NCBI RefSeq assembly: GCF_900105175.1
Contig: NZ_LT629771.1
Location: 992,001-1,056,000 of the forward strand
Direction: 5' to 3'
DNA from: Jiangella sp. DSM 45060
GTDB taxonomy: Bacteria > Actinomycetota > Actinomycetes > Jiangellales > Jiangellaceae
DNA: 64,000 bases
Shown here: piece by piece, positions 54,739 through 64,000 of the stretch
How the letters are laid out: each line of letters begins with the position of its first letter
Numbering within the stretch: the stretch's first letter is position 1
The notes under the pieces: generated by a model
What the model saw: the letters and a program-made list of their open reading frames with translations, nothing else
Database searches by the model: none
Told to the model about the DNA's origin: nothing
Made by a program: the position numbers and the translations under genes

Positions 54739-54789
54739 GCGCTAACGGGCCGTGAAGACACCGGCCCACAGCCGCTAAGAGGCCGCTAA
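54739..54789 (+). promoter_or_regulatory. Phased direct repeats, candidate KdpE sites
   Basis: GCGCTAA (54739), CCGCTAA (54772) and CCGCTAA (54783) are spaced 33 and 11 bp, i.e. whole helical turns. OmpR-type regulators such as KdpE bind such direct repeats. They precede the kdp genes by about 85 bp; two small hairpins (54833-54869) lie between. Confidence 0.4.
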
Positions 54790-54873
54790 CCACGCTCCGA
54801 CCAGCACGTTCTGGTGGTTGTGTACCCATGCTGGCCCCGATCGGCGGGGCCTGAGCTTCCCTCAGGGGTGTCC

Positions 54874-55008
54874 ATGCAAGACGTCGCCTTCATCGGCCTC
54901 ACGGTGCTCTTCTTCGTCGTGACGGCCCTTCTCGGTGCGGGCGTTGACCGGCTCGGACGGCGCCACGGCGTCGACGCCGACGCGACGCAGCAGGAGGCCG
55001 GCCAGTGA
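54874..55008 (+). CDS. Small membrane protein leading the kdp operon
   Basis: A 44-residue protein with a single membrane helix (about residues 5-25, AFIGLTVLFFVVTALLGAG) and a polar, Arg/Asp-rich tail. ATG 54874 follows caggggtgtcc. Its stop overlaps the kdpF GTG start, so it is translationally coupled to the Kdp pump. It is longer than KdpF and differs from it. Similar short ORFs preceding kdp in actinobacteria are plausible accessory subunits, but the role is unknown. Confidence 0.7.
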   Translation: MQDVAFIGLTVLFFVVTALLGAGVDRLGRRHGVDADATQQEAGQ

Positions 55009-55094
55009 CCGCCGAGAACGTCGTGGGCCTGATCGTGGCCGTGCTGCTGGTCGGGTACCTGCTCGCGGCCCTGCTCTTCCCGGAGCGGTTCTGA
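55005..55094 (+). CDS. kdpF: KdpF, small subunit of the K+ pump
   Basis: A 29-residue single-helix peptide ([20 protein letters not shown]..., ending FPERF), too short for standard gene finding. It overlaps the preceding gene by four bases and the kdpA start by one (TGATG). In E. coli KdpF stabilises the KdpABC complex in the membrane. Length, hydrophobic core, Y-L-x-x-A-L-L-x-P-E pattern and position fit KdpF well. Confidence 0.88.
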   Translation: MTAENVVGLIVAVLLVGYLLAALLFPERF

Positions 55095-56755
55095 TGAGCG
55101 CCACCGCGGCGGGCCTGCTGCAGATCGCCCTCCTCCTCGCCCTGCTGGCCGTGGCGTTCCGGCCGCTTGGCGACCACATCGCACGCGTGTTCACGTCGAC
55201 GCGCCACCTCGCCGTCGAGCGCGCCTTCTACCGGGTCGTCCGGGTGGACCCGGACGCGGACCAGCGCTGGAGCACCTACCTGCTCTCGGTGCTGGGCTTC
55301 TCCGCGGTGTCGGTGCTGCTGCTGTACGCGATCCTGCGGCTGCAGGACCTGCTGCCGATGTCGCTCGGCTTCGACGGCATGGCGCCGGACCTCGCCTTCA
55401 ACACCGCGACGTCGTTCGTCGCGAACACCAACTGGCAGTCGTACGCGGGCGAGTCCACGCTCGGCTACACCGCCCAGATGGCCGGCCTGACGGTGCAGAA
55501 CTTCCTGTCCGCGGCGGTCGGCCTCGCGGTCGCGATCGCGCTGATCCGCGGGCTGACCCGGAACCGCACCGACCGGCTCGGCAACTTCTGGGTCGACCTC
55601 ACCCGCGGCGTCGTGCGCGTCCTGCTGCCGATCGCGTTCCTGTTCGCGCTGGTGCTGGTGGCCGGCGGCGTCGTGCAGAACCTGTCCGAGCCGCACGACG
55701 TCACGACGCTGGGCGGCGCCGTCCAGTCGCTGATCGGCGGCCCGGTGGCCTCGCAGGAGGTCATCAAGCTGCTCGGCACCAACGGCGGCGGCTTCTTCAA
55801 CGCGAACTCGGCGCACCCGTTCGAGAACGCGAACGCGCTCACCAACCTGCTCGAGATCTTCCTGCTGCTGGTGATCCCGGTGTCGCTGGCCCGCACCTAC
55901 GGCGTCATGGTGAAGGACAAGCGGCAGGGCTACGCGGTGCTGGCCGCGATGGCGGTGCTCTGGGGCGCCGCGCTGGTCGCCGTCACGGCCGCCGAGGTCA
56001 ACCACCCGGGGACGGTGCCGCAGGCGGCCGGCGCGTCGCTGGAGGGCAAGGAGGTCCGCTTCGACGTCTGGGCGTCGGCGCTGTTCGCGAACTCGACAAC
56101 GGGGACGTCCACCGGCGCGGTCAACTCGATGCACGCCAGCTACACCGGCGCCGGCGGCGGCATGGTCATGCTCAACATGATGCTGGGCGAGGTCTCGCCC
56201 GGCGGCGTGGGCAGCGGCCTGTACGGCATGGTCGTCCTGGCCATCCTCGCCGTCTTCCTGGCCGGCCTGATGGTCGGGCGGACGCCGGAGTACCTGGGCA
56301 AGAAGATCGGCCGGTACGAGATCTCGCTGGTCGCCCTGTACATCCTGGCGATGCCGTTCGCGCTGCTCATCGGCGCGGCCATCGCGGCGTCGACCGACAC
56401 GACGAGGTCGTCGCTGCTGAACGACGGGCCGCAGGGGCTGTCGGAGATCCTGTACGCGTTCGCCTCCGGCGCGAACAACAACGGCAGCGCGTTCGCCGGG
56501 CTCTCCGCGAACACCGAGTACTACAACACCGCGCTCGGGCTGGCCATGCTCATCGGCCGGTTCACGACGATCGTGCTGGTGCTCGCGCTGGCCGGCGCGC
56601 TGGCCCGGCAGCGGCCCACCCCGGTGACCGCCGGGACGCTGCCGACCCACCGTCCGCTGTTCGTGGGCCTGCACTCGGTGACGGTGATCATCGTGGCCGG
56701 CCTGACCTTCTTCCCGGCGCTGGCGCTGGGACCGATCGCGGTGGCACTGGCATGA
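55094..56755 (+). CDS. kdpA: K+-transporting ATPase, KdpA subunit
   Basis: A 553-residue membrane protein with about ten helices, the K+-binding and channel-like subunit. Motifs include [15 protein letters not shown] (about residues 105-120) and [18 protein letters not shown] (about 225-243), both typical selectivity-filter regions of KdpA. The ATG follows the kdpF stop without a gap; the 3' end overlaps kdpB by four bases. It works with KdpB and KdpC as a high-affinity K+ uptake pump when K+ is scarce. Confidence 0.96.
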   Translation: MSATAAGLLQIALLLALLAVAFRPLGDHIARVFTSTRHLAVERAFYRVVRVDPDADQRWSTYLLSVLGFSAVSVLLLYAILRLQDLLPMSLGFDGMAPDLAFNTATSFVANTNWQSYAGESTLGYTAQMAGLTVQNFLSAAVGLAVAIALIRGLTRNRTDRLGNFWVDLTRGVVRVLLPIAFLFALVLVAGGVVQNLSEPHDVTTLGGAVQSLIGGPVASQEVIKLLGTNGGGFFNANSAHPFENANALTNLLEIFLLLVIPVSLARTYGVMVKDKRQGYAVLAAMAVLWGAALVAVTAAEVNHPGTVPQAAGASLEGKEVRFDVWASALFANSTTGTSTGAVNSMHASYTGAGGGMVMLNMMLGEVSPGGVGSGLYGMVVLAILAVFLAGLMVGRTPEYLGKKIGRYEISLVALYILAMPFALLIGAAIAASTDTTRSSLLNDGPQGLSEILYAFASGANNNGSAFAGLSANTEYYNTALGLAMLIGRFTTIVLVLALAGALARQRPTPVTAGTLPTHRPLFVGLHSVTVIIVAGLTFFPALALGPIAVALA

Positions 56756-58854
56756 CCGTTCTCGAACCCGAAAGGAAGCAGACTGTGACGAGCGTCCAGG
56801 CCCCGCCGGCCGCGAGCGCGCCACGGGTCGGCGCCGGTCACTTCGACCCCCGCCAGCTGGTGGCTTCGCTGCCCGACGCGGTCCGCAAGCTCGACCCGCG
56901 GCGGATGCTGAAGTCGCCGGTCATGTTCGTGGTCGAGATCGGCGCGGTGTTCACCACCGTGCTGGCGATCACCGACCCGAGCACGTTCTCGTGGTGGATC
57001 ACGATCTGGCTGTGGATCACCGTGCTCTTCGCCAACCTGGCCGAGGCCGTGGCCGAGGGGCGCGGACGGGCCCAGGCGGCGACGCTGCGGGCCACCAAGC
57101 AGGAGACCCCGGCCCGGCGCCTCGTCGACGGCGTCGAGGAGGTGGTCAGCAGCTCCAGCCTGACGCTCGGCGACCTCGTGGTCGTCGAGGCGGGTGAGGT
57201 GATCCCCGGCGACGGCGACGTCGTCGAGGGCGTGGCCAGCGTCGACGAGTCGGCCATCACCGGCGAGTCGGCCCCGGTCATCCGCGAGTCCGGCGGCGAC
57301 CGCAGCGCCGTCACCGGCGGCACGAAGGTGCTGTCCGACCGCATCGTCGTCGAGATCACCGCGAAGCCGGGCGAGAGCTTCGTCGACCGGATGATCGCGA
57401 TGGTCGAGGGCGCGGCCCGGCAGAAGACGCCGAACGAGATCGCGCTGAACGTGCTGCTGGCCAGCCTGACCATCATCTTCCTGCTGGCGGTCGTGACGCT
57501 GCAGCCGTTCGCCGGCTACTCCGGCGGGCTGCAGTCGATGATCGTGCTGGTGGCGCTGCTGGTCTGCCTGATCCCGACGACGATCGGGGCGCTGCTCTCG
57601 GCCATCGGCATCGCCGGCATGGACCGGCTGGTGCAGCGCAACGTGCTGGCGATGTCCGGGCGCGCGGTCGAGGCCGCGGGCGACGTCAACGTGCTGCTGC
57701 TGGACAAGACCGGCACCATCACGTTCGGCAACCGGCAGGCGGTCGAGCTGCTGCCCGTCTCCGGCGTGGAGGAACTGGCGCTCGCCGACGCGGCCCAGCT
57801 GGCCAGCCTCGCCGACCAGACGCCGGAGGGCCGCTCCGTCGTCGTCCTCGCGAAGCAGAAGTACGGGCTGCGCGAACGGCACACCGGCGAGCTGCCGGGC
57901 GCGACGTTCGTGGAGTTCACCGCGCAGACCCGGATGTCCGGCGTCGACCTCGCCGACGGCCACCGGGTGCGCAAGGGCGCCGCGGGCGCCGTCCTGGCCT
58001 GGGTCCGCGACCACGGCGGCAAGCCGGACCTCGCGGTCGACACCGTGGTCGACGGCGTCGCGGCGGCCGGCGGCACCCCGCTGGTCGTGGCGGAGCTGCG
58101 CGACGGCGAGGCCCGCATCCTCGGCGTCATCCACCTCGCCGACGTCGTCAAGCACGGCATGCGCGAGCGGTTCGACGAGCTGCGCGCGATGGGCATCCGC
58201 ACCGTCATGGTCACCGGCGACAACCCGGTCACGGCCAAGGCGATCGCGGACCAGGCCGGCGTCGACGACTTCCTCGCCGAGGCCAAGCCCGAGGACAAGA
58301 TGGCGCTGATCAAGCGCGAGCAGGCCGGCGGCCGGCTGGTCGCGATGACCGGCGACGGCACCAACGACGCGCCCGCGCTAGCCCAGGCCGACGTCGGCGT
58401 CGCGATGAACACCGGCACGTCGGCGGCCAAAGAAGCCGGCAACATGGTCGACCTCGACTCCGACCCGACGAAGCTGATCGAGATCGTCGAGATCGGCAAG
58501 CAGTTGCTCATCACGCGCGGCGCGCTGACGACGTTCTCCATCGCCAACGACGTCGCGAAGTACTTCGCGATCATCCCGGCGATGTTCGCCGTCGTGTACC
58601 CGCAGCTGGACACGCTGAACATCATGCGGCTGGCGACGCCGCAGTCGGCGATCCTGTCGGCGGTCGTCTTCAACGCGCTGATCATCGTCGCGCTGATCCC
58701 GCTGGCGCTGCGCGGCGTCCGGTACCGGCCGCTGTCCGCCGCGGCGATGCTGCAACGCAACGCGCTGGTGTACGGGCTCGGCGGCATCGTCGTCCCGTTC
58801 ATCGGCATCAAACTCGTCGACCTGCTGGTGTCGGCGATCCCTGGAATCGGGTGA
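56752..58854 (+). CDS. kdpB: K+-transporting P-type ATPase, KdpB subunit
   Basis: A 700-residue P-type ATPase. The actuator motif is AITGESAPV (about residue 168), the phosphorylated Asp is 318 in DKTGTIT, and the hinge is [12 protein letters not shown] (about 532-543). Membrane helices lie at about 55-110, 240-300 and 600-690. It hydrolyses ATP to drive K+ through KdpA. It overlaps kdpA by four bases; kdpC starts 7 bp after its stop. Confidence 0.97.
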   Translation: MTVLEPERKQTVTSVQAPPAASAPRVGAGHFDPRQLVASLPDAVRKLDPRRMLKSPVMFVVEIGAVFTTVLAITDPSTFSWWITIWLWITVLFANLAEAVAEGRGRAQAATLRATKQETPARRLVDGVEEVVSSSSLTLGDLVVVEAGEVIPGDGDVVEGVASVDESAITGESAPVIRESGGDRSAVTGGTKVLSDRIVVEITAKPGESFVDRMIAMVEGAARQKTPNEIALNVLLASLTIIFLLAVVTLQPFAGYSGGLQSMIVLVALLVCLIPTTIGALLSAIGIAGMDRLVQRNVLAMSGRAVEAAGDVNVLLLDKTGTITFGNRQAVELLPVSGVEELALADAAQLASLADQTPEGRSVVVLAKQKYGLRERHTGELPGATFVEFTAQTRMSGVDLADGHRVRKGAAGAVLAWVRDHGGKPDLAVDTVVDGVAAAGGTPLVVAELRDGEARILGVIHLADVVKHGMRERFDELRAMGIRTVMVTGDNPVTAKAIADQAGVDDFLAEAKPEDKMALIKREQAGGRLVAMTGDGTNDAPALAQADVGVAMNTGTSAAKEAGNMVDLDSDPTKLIEIVEIGKQLLITRGALTTFSIANDVAKYFAIIPAMFAVVYPQLDTLNIMRLATPQSAILSAVVFNALIIVALIPLALRGVRYRPLSAAAMLQRNALVYGLGGIVVPFIGIKLVDLLVSAIPGIG

Positions 58855-58861
58855 ATCTCCT

Positions 58862-59452
58862 GTGAATCTGAGTGGACTGTTCCGGCAGAGCTGGGCGGGA
58901 CTGCGCGTCCTGCTGCTGTTCACCGTGGTCCTCGGCGTGGCCTACCCGCTGGCCGTCACCGGCGTGTCGCAGCTGGCCTTCGGCCACCAGGCCGACGGCT
59001 CGCAGGTCACGCACGACGGCGAGGTCGTCGGGTCGTCGCTGATCGGGCAGCCGTTCGACGGCGAGCAGTGGTTCCACCCGCGCCCGTCGGCGGCCGGCGA
59101 CGGGTACGACACGCTCGCCAGCGGCGGCTCCAACCTCGGCCCCGAGAGCACCGAGCTGCTGGCCACCGTCGAGGAGCGGCGGGCCGCGGTCGCCGAGGAG
59201 AACGGCGTCGACCCCGCGGCCGTGCCGCCGGACGCCGTCACCGCGTCGGGCAGCGGGCTGGACCCGCACATCTCCCCGGACTACGCGGGGATCCAGGTCG
59301 ACCGGGTGGCCGCGGCCCGCGGCCTGGACCCGTCCGAGGTCCAGGAGCTGGTCGACGACCACACCCAGGGTCGGGTGCTCGGCTTCCTGGGCGGCGAGCG
59401 GGTCAACGTGCTCGAGCTGAACCTCGCGCTGGAGGAACTCGGCGGCTCATGA
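58862..59452 (+). CDS. kdpC: K+-transporting ATPase, KdpC subunit
   Basis: A 196-residue protein with one N-terminal helix (about residues 14-36) and an extracytoplasmic domain. Family motifs GSSLIGQPF (about 60), WFHPRPSAAGDGYD (about 73-86), SGGSNLGPES (about 90) and ASGSGLDPHIS (about 125-135) are all present. KdpC assists ATP binding and assembly of the complex. It starts with GTG and overlaps kdpD by four bases. Confidence 0.96.
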   Translation: MNLSGLFRQSWAGLRVLLLFTVVLGVAYPLAVTGVSQLAFGHQADGSQVTHDGEVVGSSLIGQPFDGEQWFHPRPSAAGDGYDTLASGGSNLGPESTELLATVEERRAAVAEENGVDPAAVPPDAVTASGSGLDPHISPDYAGIQVDRVAAARGLDPSEVQELVDDHTQGRVLGFLGGERVNVLELNLALEELGGS

Positions 59453-61950
59453 CACGTGGACGGCTGCGGGTCTACCTCGGCGCCGCCCCCGGCGTCGGGA
59501 AGACGTTCGACATGCTCTCGGAGGGGCATCGGCGCCGCTCGCGCGGCACCGACGTCGTCGCCGGGCTGGTCGAGTCGCACGGCCGGCCGCACACGGCCGA
59601 GCTGCTCGACGGCATCGAGGTGGTGCCGCGGCGGACGGTGACGTACCGCGGCACCGCGTTCGAGGAGATGGACCTCGGGGCGATCCTGCACCGCCGCCCC
59701 GAGGTCGCGCTCGTCGACGAGCTGGCGCACACCAACGTGCCCGGCTTGGTGAACGCGAAGCGCTGGCAGGACGTCGACGACCTGCTGGCCGCCGGCATCG
59801 ACGTCATCACGACCGTCAACATCCAGCACCTGGAGTCGCTGAACGACGTCGTCGCCTCGATCACCGGCGTGACGCAGCGCGAGACGATCCCGGACGAGGT
59901 GGTGCGCCGGGCCGAGCAGATCGAGCTGGTCGACATGTCGCCGGAGGCGCTGCGCCGGCGGCTCGCGCACGGCAACGTCTACGCGGCGGAGAAGGTCGAC
60001 GCGGCGCTGGCGAACTACTTCCGGGTCGGCAACCTGACGGCGCTGCGCGAACTGGCGCTGCTCTGGCTGGCCGACCGGGTCGACGACGCGCTGGAGAAAT
60101 ACCGCGTCGACGAGGGCATCGAGGCGCCGTGGCACACCCGCGAGCGGGTCGTCGTCGCGCTGACCGGCGGGCCCGAGGGCGAGACGCTGCTGCGCCGCGC
60201 CGCCCGCATCGTCAACCGGGGCGCCGGCGGCGAGCTGGTCGCCGTCCACGTGTCCCGCAGCGACGGCCTCAGCGGCGCGCCGCCTGGGGCGCTGGAGAAG
60301 CAGCGCGCGCTGGCCGAGACGCTCGGCGGGACGTTCCACCAGGTCGTCGGCGAGGACGTCGCCGAGGCGATCCTCGACTTCGCCCGCGGCGTCAACGCCG
60401 CCCTGATCGTCGTCGGCGTGAGCCGCCGGCCGCGCTGGCTGCTGTCCATGCGCGAGGGCGTCGGCGCCCGCGTCGTGCGCGAGTCCGGGCCGATCGACGT
60501 CCACGTCGTCACGCACGAGCGGGCCGGTCAGGGCACGCTGCCGCAGCGGGCCGAGGTGCTCGGCCGCAACCGGCGGGTGCTGGCCTGGGTGGCGGCGCTG
60601 GTCGGCCCGGTCGCGCTGACGGCCGTGCTGGTGTGGCTGCGCGAGATCCACGAGCTGCCGATCGACATCATGATGTTCCTGTCGCTGACCGTCGGCGTCG
60701 CGCTGATCGGCGGGCTGTGGCCGGCGGTGACGGTGGCCGTGGTCGGCAGCCTGCTGCTCAACTGGTTCCTCACGCCGCCGTACTACGAATGGACCATCGC
60801 CGACCCGCAGAACGCGTTCGCCCTGCTGGTGTTCCTGCTGGTCGCGGTCGGGGTGGCGTCGGTCGTCGACCTCGCGGCCCGGCGCACGATCCAGGCCTCG
60901 CGGGCCGGCTCGGAGGCCGAGACGCTGAGCGCGCTGGCCGGGTCGGTGCTGCGCGGCGAGAACACCGTCCTGGCGATCCTCGAGCGGCTGCGCGAGCGGT
61001 TCGGGATGGAGTCGGTGACGCTGCTGGAGCGGCACGACTCGCACGAACGGTGGACGACCATCGAGTGCGCGGGCGGGCGGCCGTGCGCGTCGCCGGAGGA
61101 GGGGTCGTCGGAGGTGATGATCTCGGACACGCTGGCGCTCGCGCTGCGCGGGCCCGTGCTCGAGGCCGGCGACCGCCGCATGCTGGAGGCGTTCGCCGCG
61201 CACGCCACCGCCGTGCTGGAGCGGGAACGGCTGCGCGAGCGGGCCGAGGAGGCGCGCCGGCTGGAGGAGGGCGACGCCATCCGCACGGCGCTGCTGGCCG
61301 CCGTCTCGCACGACCTGCGCACCCCGCTCGCGGCGATCAAGGCCGGCGTCTCGAGCCTGCGCCAGGACGACGTCGTGTTCGACCCCGCCGACCAGGCCGA
61401 GCTGCTGGCCACGGTGGGTTCGGCGACGGACTCGCTGGAACGGCTGATCGACAACCTGCTGGATCTGTCCCGGCTGGAGACCGACACCGTCCGCCCGGTC
61501 GCGCGGCCGGCGGCGCTGGACGAGGTCGTGCCACGGGCGGTCGCGTCGGTGCCGGCCGGCACGGTCGTGCTGGACGTGCCCGAGTCGCTGCCGCTGCTGA
61601 CGACCGACGCCGGGCTGCTGGAGCGGGCGCTGGCCAACGTCGTGGAGAACGCGGTGCGCTACTCGCCGGCCGGGGTTCCGGTGACGGTGTCGGCGGCCGT
61701 CATCCGGTCGGAGGTCGAGCTGCGCGTCGTCGACCGCGGCCCGGGCATCGGCGAGGCCGGCAAGGCGTCGATGTTCCGGCCGTTCCAGCGGCTCGGCGAC
61801 AGCACGGCCGGCACGGGCGGATCGGTCGGTCTCGGGCTGGCTGTGGCGCGCGGCTTCGTCGAGGCGCTCGGCGGCACCCTGACGGCCGACGACACCCCGG
61901 GCGGCGGACTGACGATGGTGCTGCGGCTGCCGCTGGAGCGTGCCTCGTGA
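59449..61950 (+). CDS. kdpD: K+/turgor sensor histidine kinase KdpD
   Basis: An 833-residue kinase. The N-terminal KdpD domain has Walker A GAAPGVGKT (residues 11-19), then a Usp-like domain (about 225-365) and four closely spaced helices (about 380-485). A GAF-type region is followed by a HisKA domain with His621 (VSHDLRTPL) and an ATPase domain (NVVENAVRYSP; GLGLAVARGF). It senses low K+ or turgor and phosphorylates KdpE. Full length with all domains, so the system looks intact. The start is the ATG overlapping the kdpC stop. Confidence 0.96.
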   Translation: MTRGRLRVYLGAAPGVGKTFDMLSEGHRRRSRGTDVVAGLVESHGRPHTAELLDGIEVVPRRTVTYRGTAFEEMDLGAILHRRPEVALVDELAHTNVPGLVNAKRWQDVDDLLAAGIDVITTVNIQHLESLNDVVASITGVTQRETIPDEVVRRAEQIELVDMSPEALRRRLAHGNVYAAEKVDAALANYFRVGNLTALRELALLWLADRVDDALEKYRVDEGIEAPWHTRERVVVALTGGPEGETLLRRAARIVNRGAGGELVAVHVSRSDGLSGAPPGALEKQRALAETLGGTFHQVVGEDVAEAILDFARGVNAALIVVGVSRRPRWLLSMREGVGARVVRESGPIDVHVVTHERAGQGTLPQRAEVLGRNRRVLAWVAALVGPVALTAVLVWLREIHELPIDIMMFLSLTVGVALIGGLWPAVTVAVVGSLLLNWFLTPPYYEWTIADPQNAFALLVFLLVAVGVASVVDLAARRTIQASRAGSEAETLSALAGSVLRGENTVLAILERLRERFGMESVTLLERHDSHERWTTIECAGGRPCASPEEGSSEVMISDTLALALRGPVLEAGDRRMLEAFAAHATAVLERERLRERAEEARRLEEGDAIRTALLAAVSHDLRTPLAAIKAGVSSLRQDDVVFDPADQAELLATVGSATDSLERLIDNLLDLSRLETDTVRPVARPAALDEVVPRAVASVPAGTVVLDVPESLPLLTTDAGLLERALANVVENAVRYSPAGVPVTVSAAVIRSEVELRVVDRGPGIGEAGKASMFRPFQRLGDSTAGTGGSVGLGLAVARGFVEALGGTLTADDTPGGGLTMVLRLPLERAS

Positions 61951-62630
61951 CCGGCCCGCGCGTCCTCGTCGTCGACGACGTCCCGGCGCTGACCAGGGCG
62001 CTGGCGATCAACCTGAAGGCGCGCGGCTGGGACGTCGTCACCGCCGCCGACGGACGGGGCGCGCTGGAGGCCGCCGCCCGCCGGCACCCCGACGTCGTCG
62101 TGCTCGACCTCGGGCTGCCGGACCTGAGCGGCATCGACGTGATCGCCGGGCTGCGCGGCTGGACCAGCGTGCCGATCATCGTGCTGTCGGCGCGGCAGGA
62201 CTCCGCCGACAAGGTGCGCGCCCTCGACGCCGGCGCCGACGACTACGTCACCAAGCCGTTCGACATGGAGGAGCTGCTGGCCCGGCTGCGCGCCGCCTGG
62301 CGCCGCTCGCTGCCCGTCGCCGGCGGTGACGCCGTCGTCACCGCCGGCGAGCTGACCATCGACCTCGCCCGGAAGAAGGTCTCCCGGTCCGGCGCCGACG
62401 TCCGCCTGACCCCGACCGAGTGGCACCTGCTGGAGGTGCTGGTCCGCAACGCCGGCACCCTGGTGTCGCGGCAGCAGCTGCTGCGGGAGGTCTGGGGGCC
62501 GGCGTACTCGAAGGAGACCGGCTACCTGCGCGTCTACACCGCGCAGCTGCGGCGCAAGCTGGAGCCCGACCCGTCCCACCCGGTGCACCTCATCACCGAG
62601 CCGAGCATGGGCTACCGGTTCGAGCCGTGA
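61947..62630 (+). CDS. kdpE: OmpR-family response regulator KdpE
   Basis: A 227-residue regulator with phospho-acceptor Asp54 (VVVLDLGLPD), Lys in YVTKPFDMEELLARLRA (about 103) and a winged-helix DNA-binding domain (about 130-225; LTPTEWHLLEVLVRNAG, GYLRVYTAQLRRKLE). GTG 61947 overlaps the kdpD stop. It activates kdp transcription at low K+; the phased repeats at 54739-54789 are candidate sites. Confidence 0.95.
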   Translation: MTGPRVLVVDDVPALTRALAINLKARGWDVVTAADGRGALEAAARRHPDVVVLDLGLPDLSGIDVIAGLRGWTSVPIIVLSARQDSADKVRALDAGADDYVTKPFDMEELLARLRAAWRRSLPVAGGDAVVTAGELTIDLARKKVSRSGADVRLTPTEWHLLEVLVRNAGTLVSRQQLLREVWGPAYSKETGYLRVYTAQLRRKLEPDPSHPVHLITEPSMGYRFEP

Positions 62631-62633
62631 CGC

Positions 62634-62722
62634 CTTGGCACGGCGGGCGCACCCTTGGCACGCCGGGGTGCACCTGCCGCGCCCGTTTCGTCCCGTTTGT
62701 GGAGCACGCCGGCGTGCCAAGG
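62634..62722. repeat. Palindromic dispersed repeat, copy 1
   Basis: The core at 62651-62722 (72 bp) begins ACCCTTGGCACGCCGG and ends CCGGCGTGCCAAGG, so its ends form a 14-bp perfect inverted repeat (CCTTGGCACGCCGG). A partial leading copy (62634 onward) repeats the first arm. It matches copy 2 with four differences. It is followed by a 31-bp direct repeat (ccgggcctgtggacagcga) at 62724 and 62755. Confidence 0.8.
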
Positions 62723-62810
62723 CCGGGCCTGTGGACAGCGAGGCGCACGATGCCCGGGCCTGTGGACAGCGAAACGCACGCATCGGTGAACTCGGGCAGG
62801 CTGGGCCGAC

Positions 62811-63770
62811 GTGACCGTACGGATCGGCGTGGCCGGGGTGTGCACCATCGCGGAGCTGCGCGCTCGCGGCATGAGCGCGGGCGCGCAGCGGCACGCCGTC
62901 GCGACCGGACGGCTGGTTCGTCTGCGCCGCGGCGTCTACTGCGACGGCGCCGTGTGGCGGGCCAGCGCGCGGCGACCGGCCGACCGGCATGTCGTCGAGG
63001 CGTGCGCGGCCTGGCTCGCACTCGGCCGGCGCGGCTGGGCGACGGGGTACTCCGCGGCCGTGATCGCCGGCCTGCCCGTGCCGCACGGCGAGCCGCGGCA
63101 GCTCCGGTTCTCGCTGCCCCGGCGCCCGCACGGCCGGCGTGCCTACCCCGGCATGCGGCTGCGCACCGCCGGGGTCGACGAGGCGGACGTGCTGCTGATC
63201 AACGGAGTGCCGGTGACGGCGCCCGCCCGCACGGCACTGGACGTCGCCCGCGAACACGGCTTCGCTGCCGGGCTGGTGCTGGCCGACGCCGCGTTGAGGG
63301 CGGGCATCGCCACCGCCGAAGAACTGCGCCGCGTCGCCGAGCGCCAGTCCGGCTGGCCGTCCGGCAGCCGCGCGGTGCTCGTCGCCACGCACGCCGACGG
63401 CGCCCGCGAGTCGCCCGCGGAATCCGTCTCGTACGCCGGGTTCGTGACCGCCGGGCTCCCGCTGCCGGCCTGCAACGCCTGGATCGTCGGCCATGGCGCC
63501 GGCGGAGTGCGGGCCGACTTCCTCTGGCGGCGGCACCGGCTGGTCGGCGAGGTCGACGGGCGGGTGAAGTACGCCGACCCGTTGCGGCCCGACCACGAGA
63601 ACGTGCTCGTCGACGAGAAGACGCGGCAGTTGCGGATCGAGGAGGCCGGCTACGTCGTCGTCCGCTGGACGGCGGCCGAGGCGATGGCCCGGCCGGAGGT
63701 CGTGCGGGCTCGCGTCGTGCGCCAGTCGCGGGTCGCGGCGCGGATGTACGGCGTCCCGCCCGTCGGCTGA
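62811..63770 (+). CDS. AbiEi-like HTH protein with DUF559/PD-(D/E)XK-like C-terminus
   Basis: A 319-residue protein of a type common in actinobacteria. The N-terminus (about residues 10-60; GVCTIAELRARGMSAG, LVRLRRGVYC) is an AbiEi-type wing-helix. The C-terminal half (about 205-300) has ESPAESVSY, VRADFLWRRHRLVGEVDG and IEEAGYVVVRWT, which resemble the E-D-E pattern of a Vsr/DUF559 nuclease fold. No partner toxin gene is adjacent. The function is unknown; a stand-alone regulator or defence nuclease is possible. GTG 62811 is the longest start. It is bracketed by two copies of a palindromic repeat, suggesting mobility or local duplication. Confidence 0.75.
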   Translation: MTVRIGVAGVCTIAELRARGMSAGAQRHAVATGRLVRLRRGVYCDGAVWRASARRPADRHVVEACAAWLALGRRGWATGYSAAVIAGLPVPHGEPRQLRFSLPRRPHGRRAYPGMRLRTAGVDEADVLLINGVPVTAPARTALDVAREHGFAAGLVLADAALRAGIATAEELRRVAERQSGWPSGSRAVLVATHADGARESPAESVSYAGFVTAGLPLPACNAWIVGHGAGGVRADFLWRRHRLVGEVDGRVKYADPLRPDHENVLVDEKTRQLRIEEAGYVVVRWTAAEAMARPEVVRARVVRQSRVAARMYGVPPVG

Positions 63771-63795
63771 GGCGCCGCTAGGCACGCCGGGCAGC

Positions 63796-63867
63796 ACCCT
63801 TGGCACGCCGGGGTGCACCTGTCGCGTCCGTTTCATCCCGTTTGTGGAGCGCGCCGGCGTGCCAAGG
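63796..63867. repeat. Palindromic dispersed repeat, copy 2
   Basis: 72-bp element identical to copy 1 at 62651-62722 except for four bases, in the same orientation, with the same 14-bp inverted ends and a partial leading copy at 63779-63795. Located 26 bp after the preceding gene. Confidence 0.8.
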
Positions 63868-63945
63868 ACGCAACCTCGCACCTGGCGAGCGCGGGATCAC
63901 CCCATCGCCATAGGATCGGACCCGTTCCCGACCATGGAGTCCGCC

Positions 63946-64000
63946 ATGCCCTCGATCAGCCGCGAGGAGGTCGCGCACCTCGCGCACCTCGCTCGCCTCG
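63946..64000 (+). CDS. gatC: Asp/Glu-tRNA amidotransferase subunit C (5' fragment)
   Basis: The window ends inside this gene. The first 18 codons read MPSISREEVAHLAHLARL, the conserved GatC N-terminus. ATG 63946 is used by analogy; ATG 63934 is in frame. A TAGGAT -10 (63911-63916) precedes it. GatCAB converts misacylated Glu-tRNA(Gln) and Asp-tRNA(Asn). In mycobacteria gatC follows the ACT-protein gene near ligA, so it closes the conserved block. Confidence 0.85.
   Translation, partial: MPSISREEVAHLAHLARL

Overview
The window is about 64 kb of very GC-rich DNA. Its GTG/TTG starts, tight four-base gene overlaps, actinobacterial gene set (ANTAR proteins, PadR, ECF41 sigma factor, choice-of-anchor G/LPXTG surface proteins) and many leaderless-type promoters point to a high-GC actinobacterium. 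A Jiangella-like organism is my guess; no rRNA is present to confirm it. I found no tRNA, rRNA, CRISPR array, transposase or replication origin.

The backbone resembles the conserved actinobacterial segment known in Mycobacterium tuberculosis as Rv3032 to gatC: a family 4 glycosyltransferase, etfB-etfA, iscS, mnmA, a MetE-like protein, ligA, an ACT-domain protein and gatC, in that order. Accessory blocks sit between these anchors.

Region by region: (1) 1-6400: two LPXTG surface proteins with Glu-rich VDGTE repeats, then two tandem DUF5819 + HTTM pairs. HTTM proteins are relatives of vitamin K-dependent gamma-glutamyl carboxylase, so this may be a surface-protein Glu-modification module. (2) 6364-7839: a carboxymuconolactone decarboxylase divergent from an ECF41 sigma factor, with candidate ECF41 promoters between them. 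(3) 7846-13431: glycosyltransferase, electron-transfer flavoprotein, cysteine desulfurase and tRNA thiouridylase. (4) 13421-19328: alpha/beta hydrolase with TetR, a VIT-type metal transporter, two GAF-ANTAR proteins, a small ORF whose tail has expanded into 68-bp repeats, and the MetE-like protein. (5) 19325-23483: an AbiE-type toxin-antitoxin pair with a symmetric four-half-site operator, divergent from ligA. (6) 24052-35095: a P-loop protein, a secreted ThuA/sugar-dehydrogenase fusion, a giant LuxR-type ATPase regulator with a collagen-like insert, and divergent from it a subtilase fused to an eight-bladed propeller. (7) 35773-41243: RecQ, ACT protein, an orphan NarL-type response regulator, PadR and an ABC ATPase. 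(8) 41244-48563: GC-rich repeats, an FtsX-type permease, a secreted metallophosphoesterase and an integral membrane protein. (9) 48565-50670: a DHA2 efflux pump with a divergent TetR and three matching operators. (10) 51183-54687: a membrane protein and two paralogous histidine kinases in one operon with no adjacent response regulator. (11) 54874-62630: a complete kdpFABCDE operon preceded by an extra 44-codon membrane gene. (12) 62631-64000: an AbiEi-like/DUF559-like gene bracketed by two copies of a 72-bp palindromic repeat, then the start of gatC.

All functions are inferred from recognised motifs and remembered family knowledge; no database search was run.
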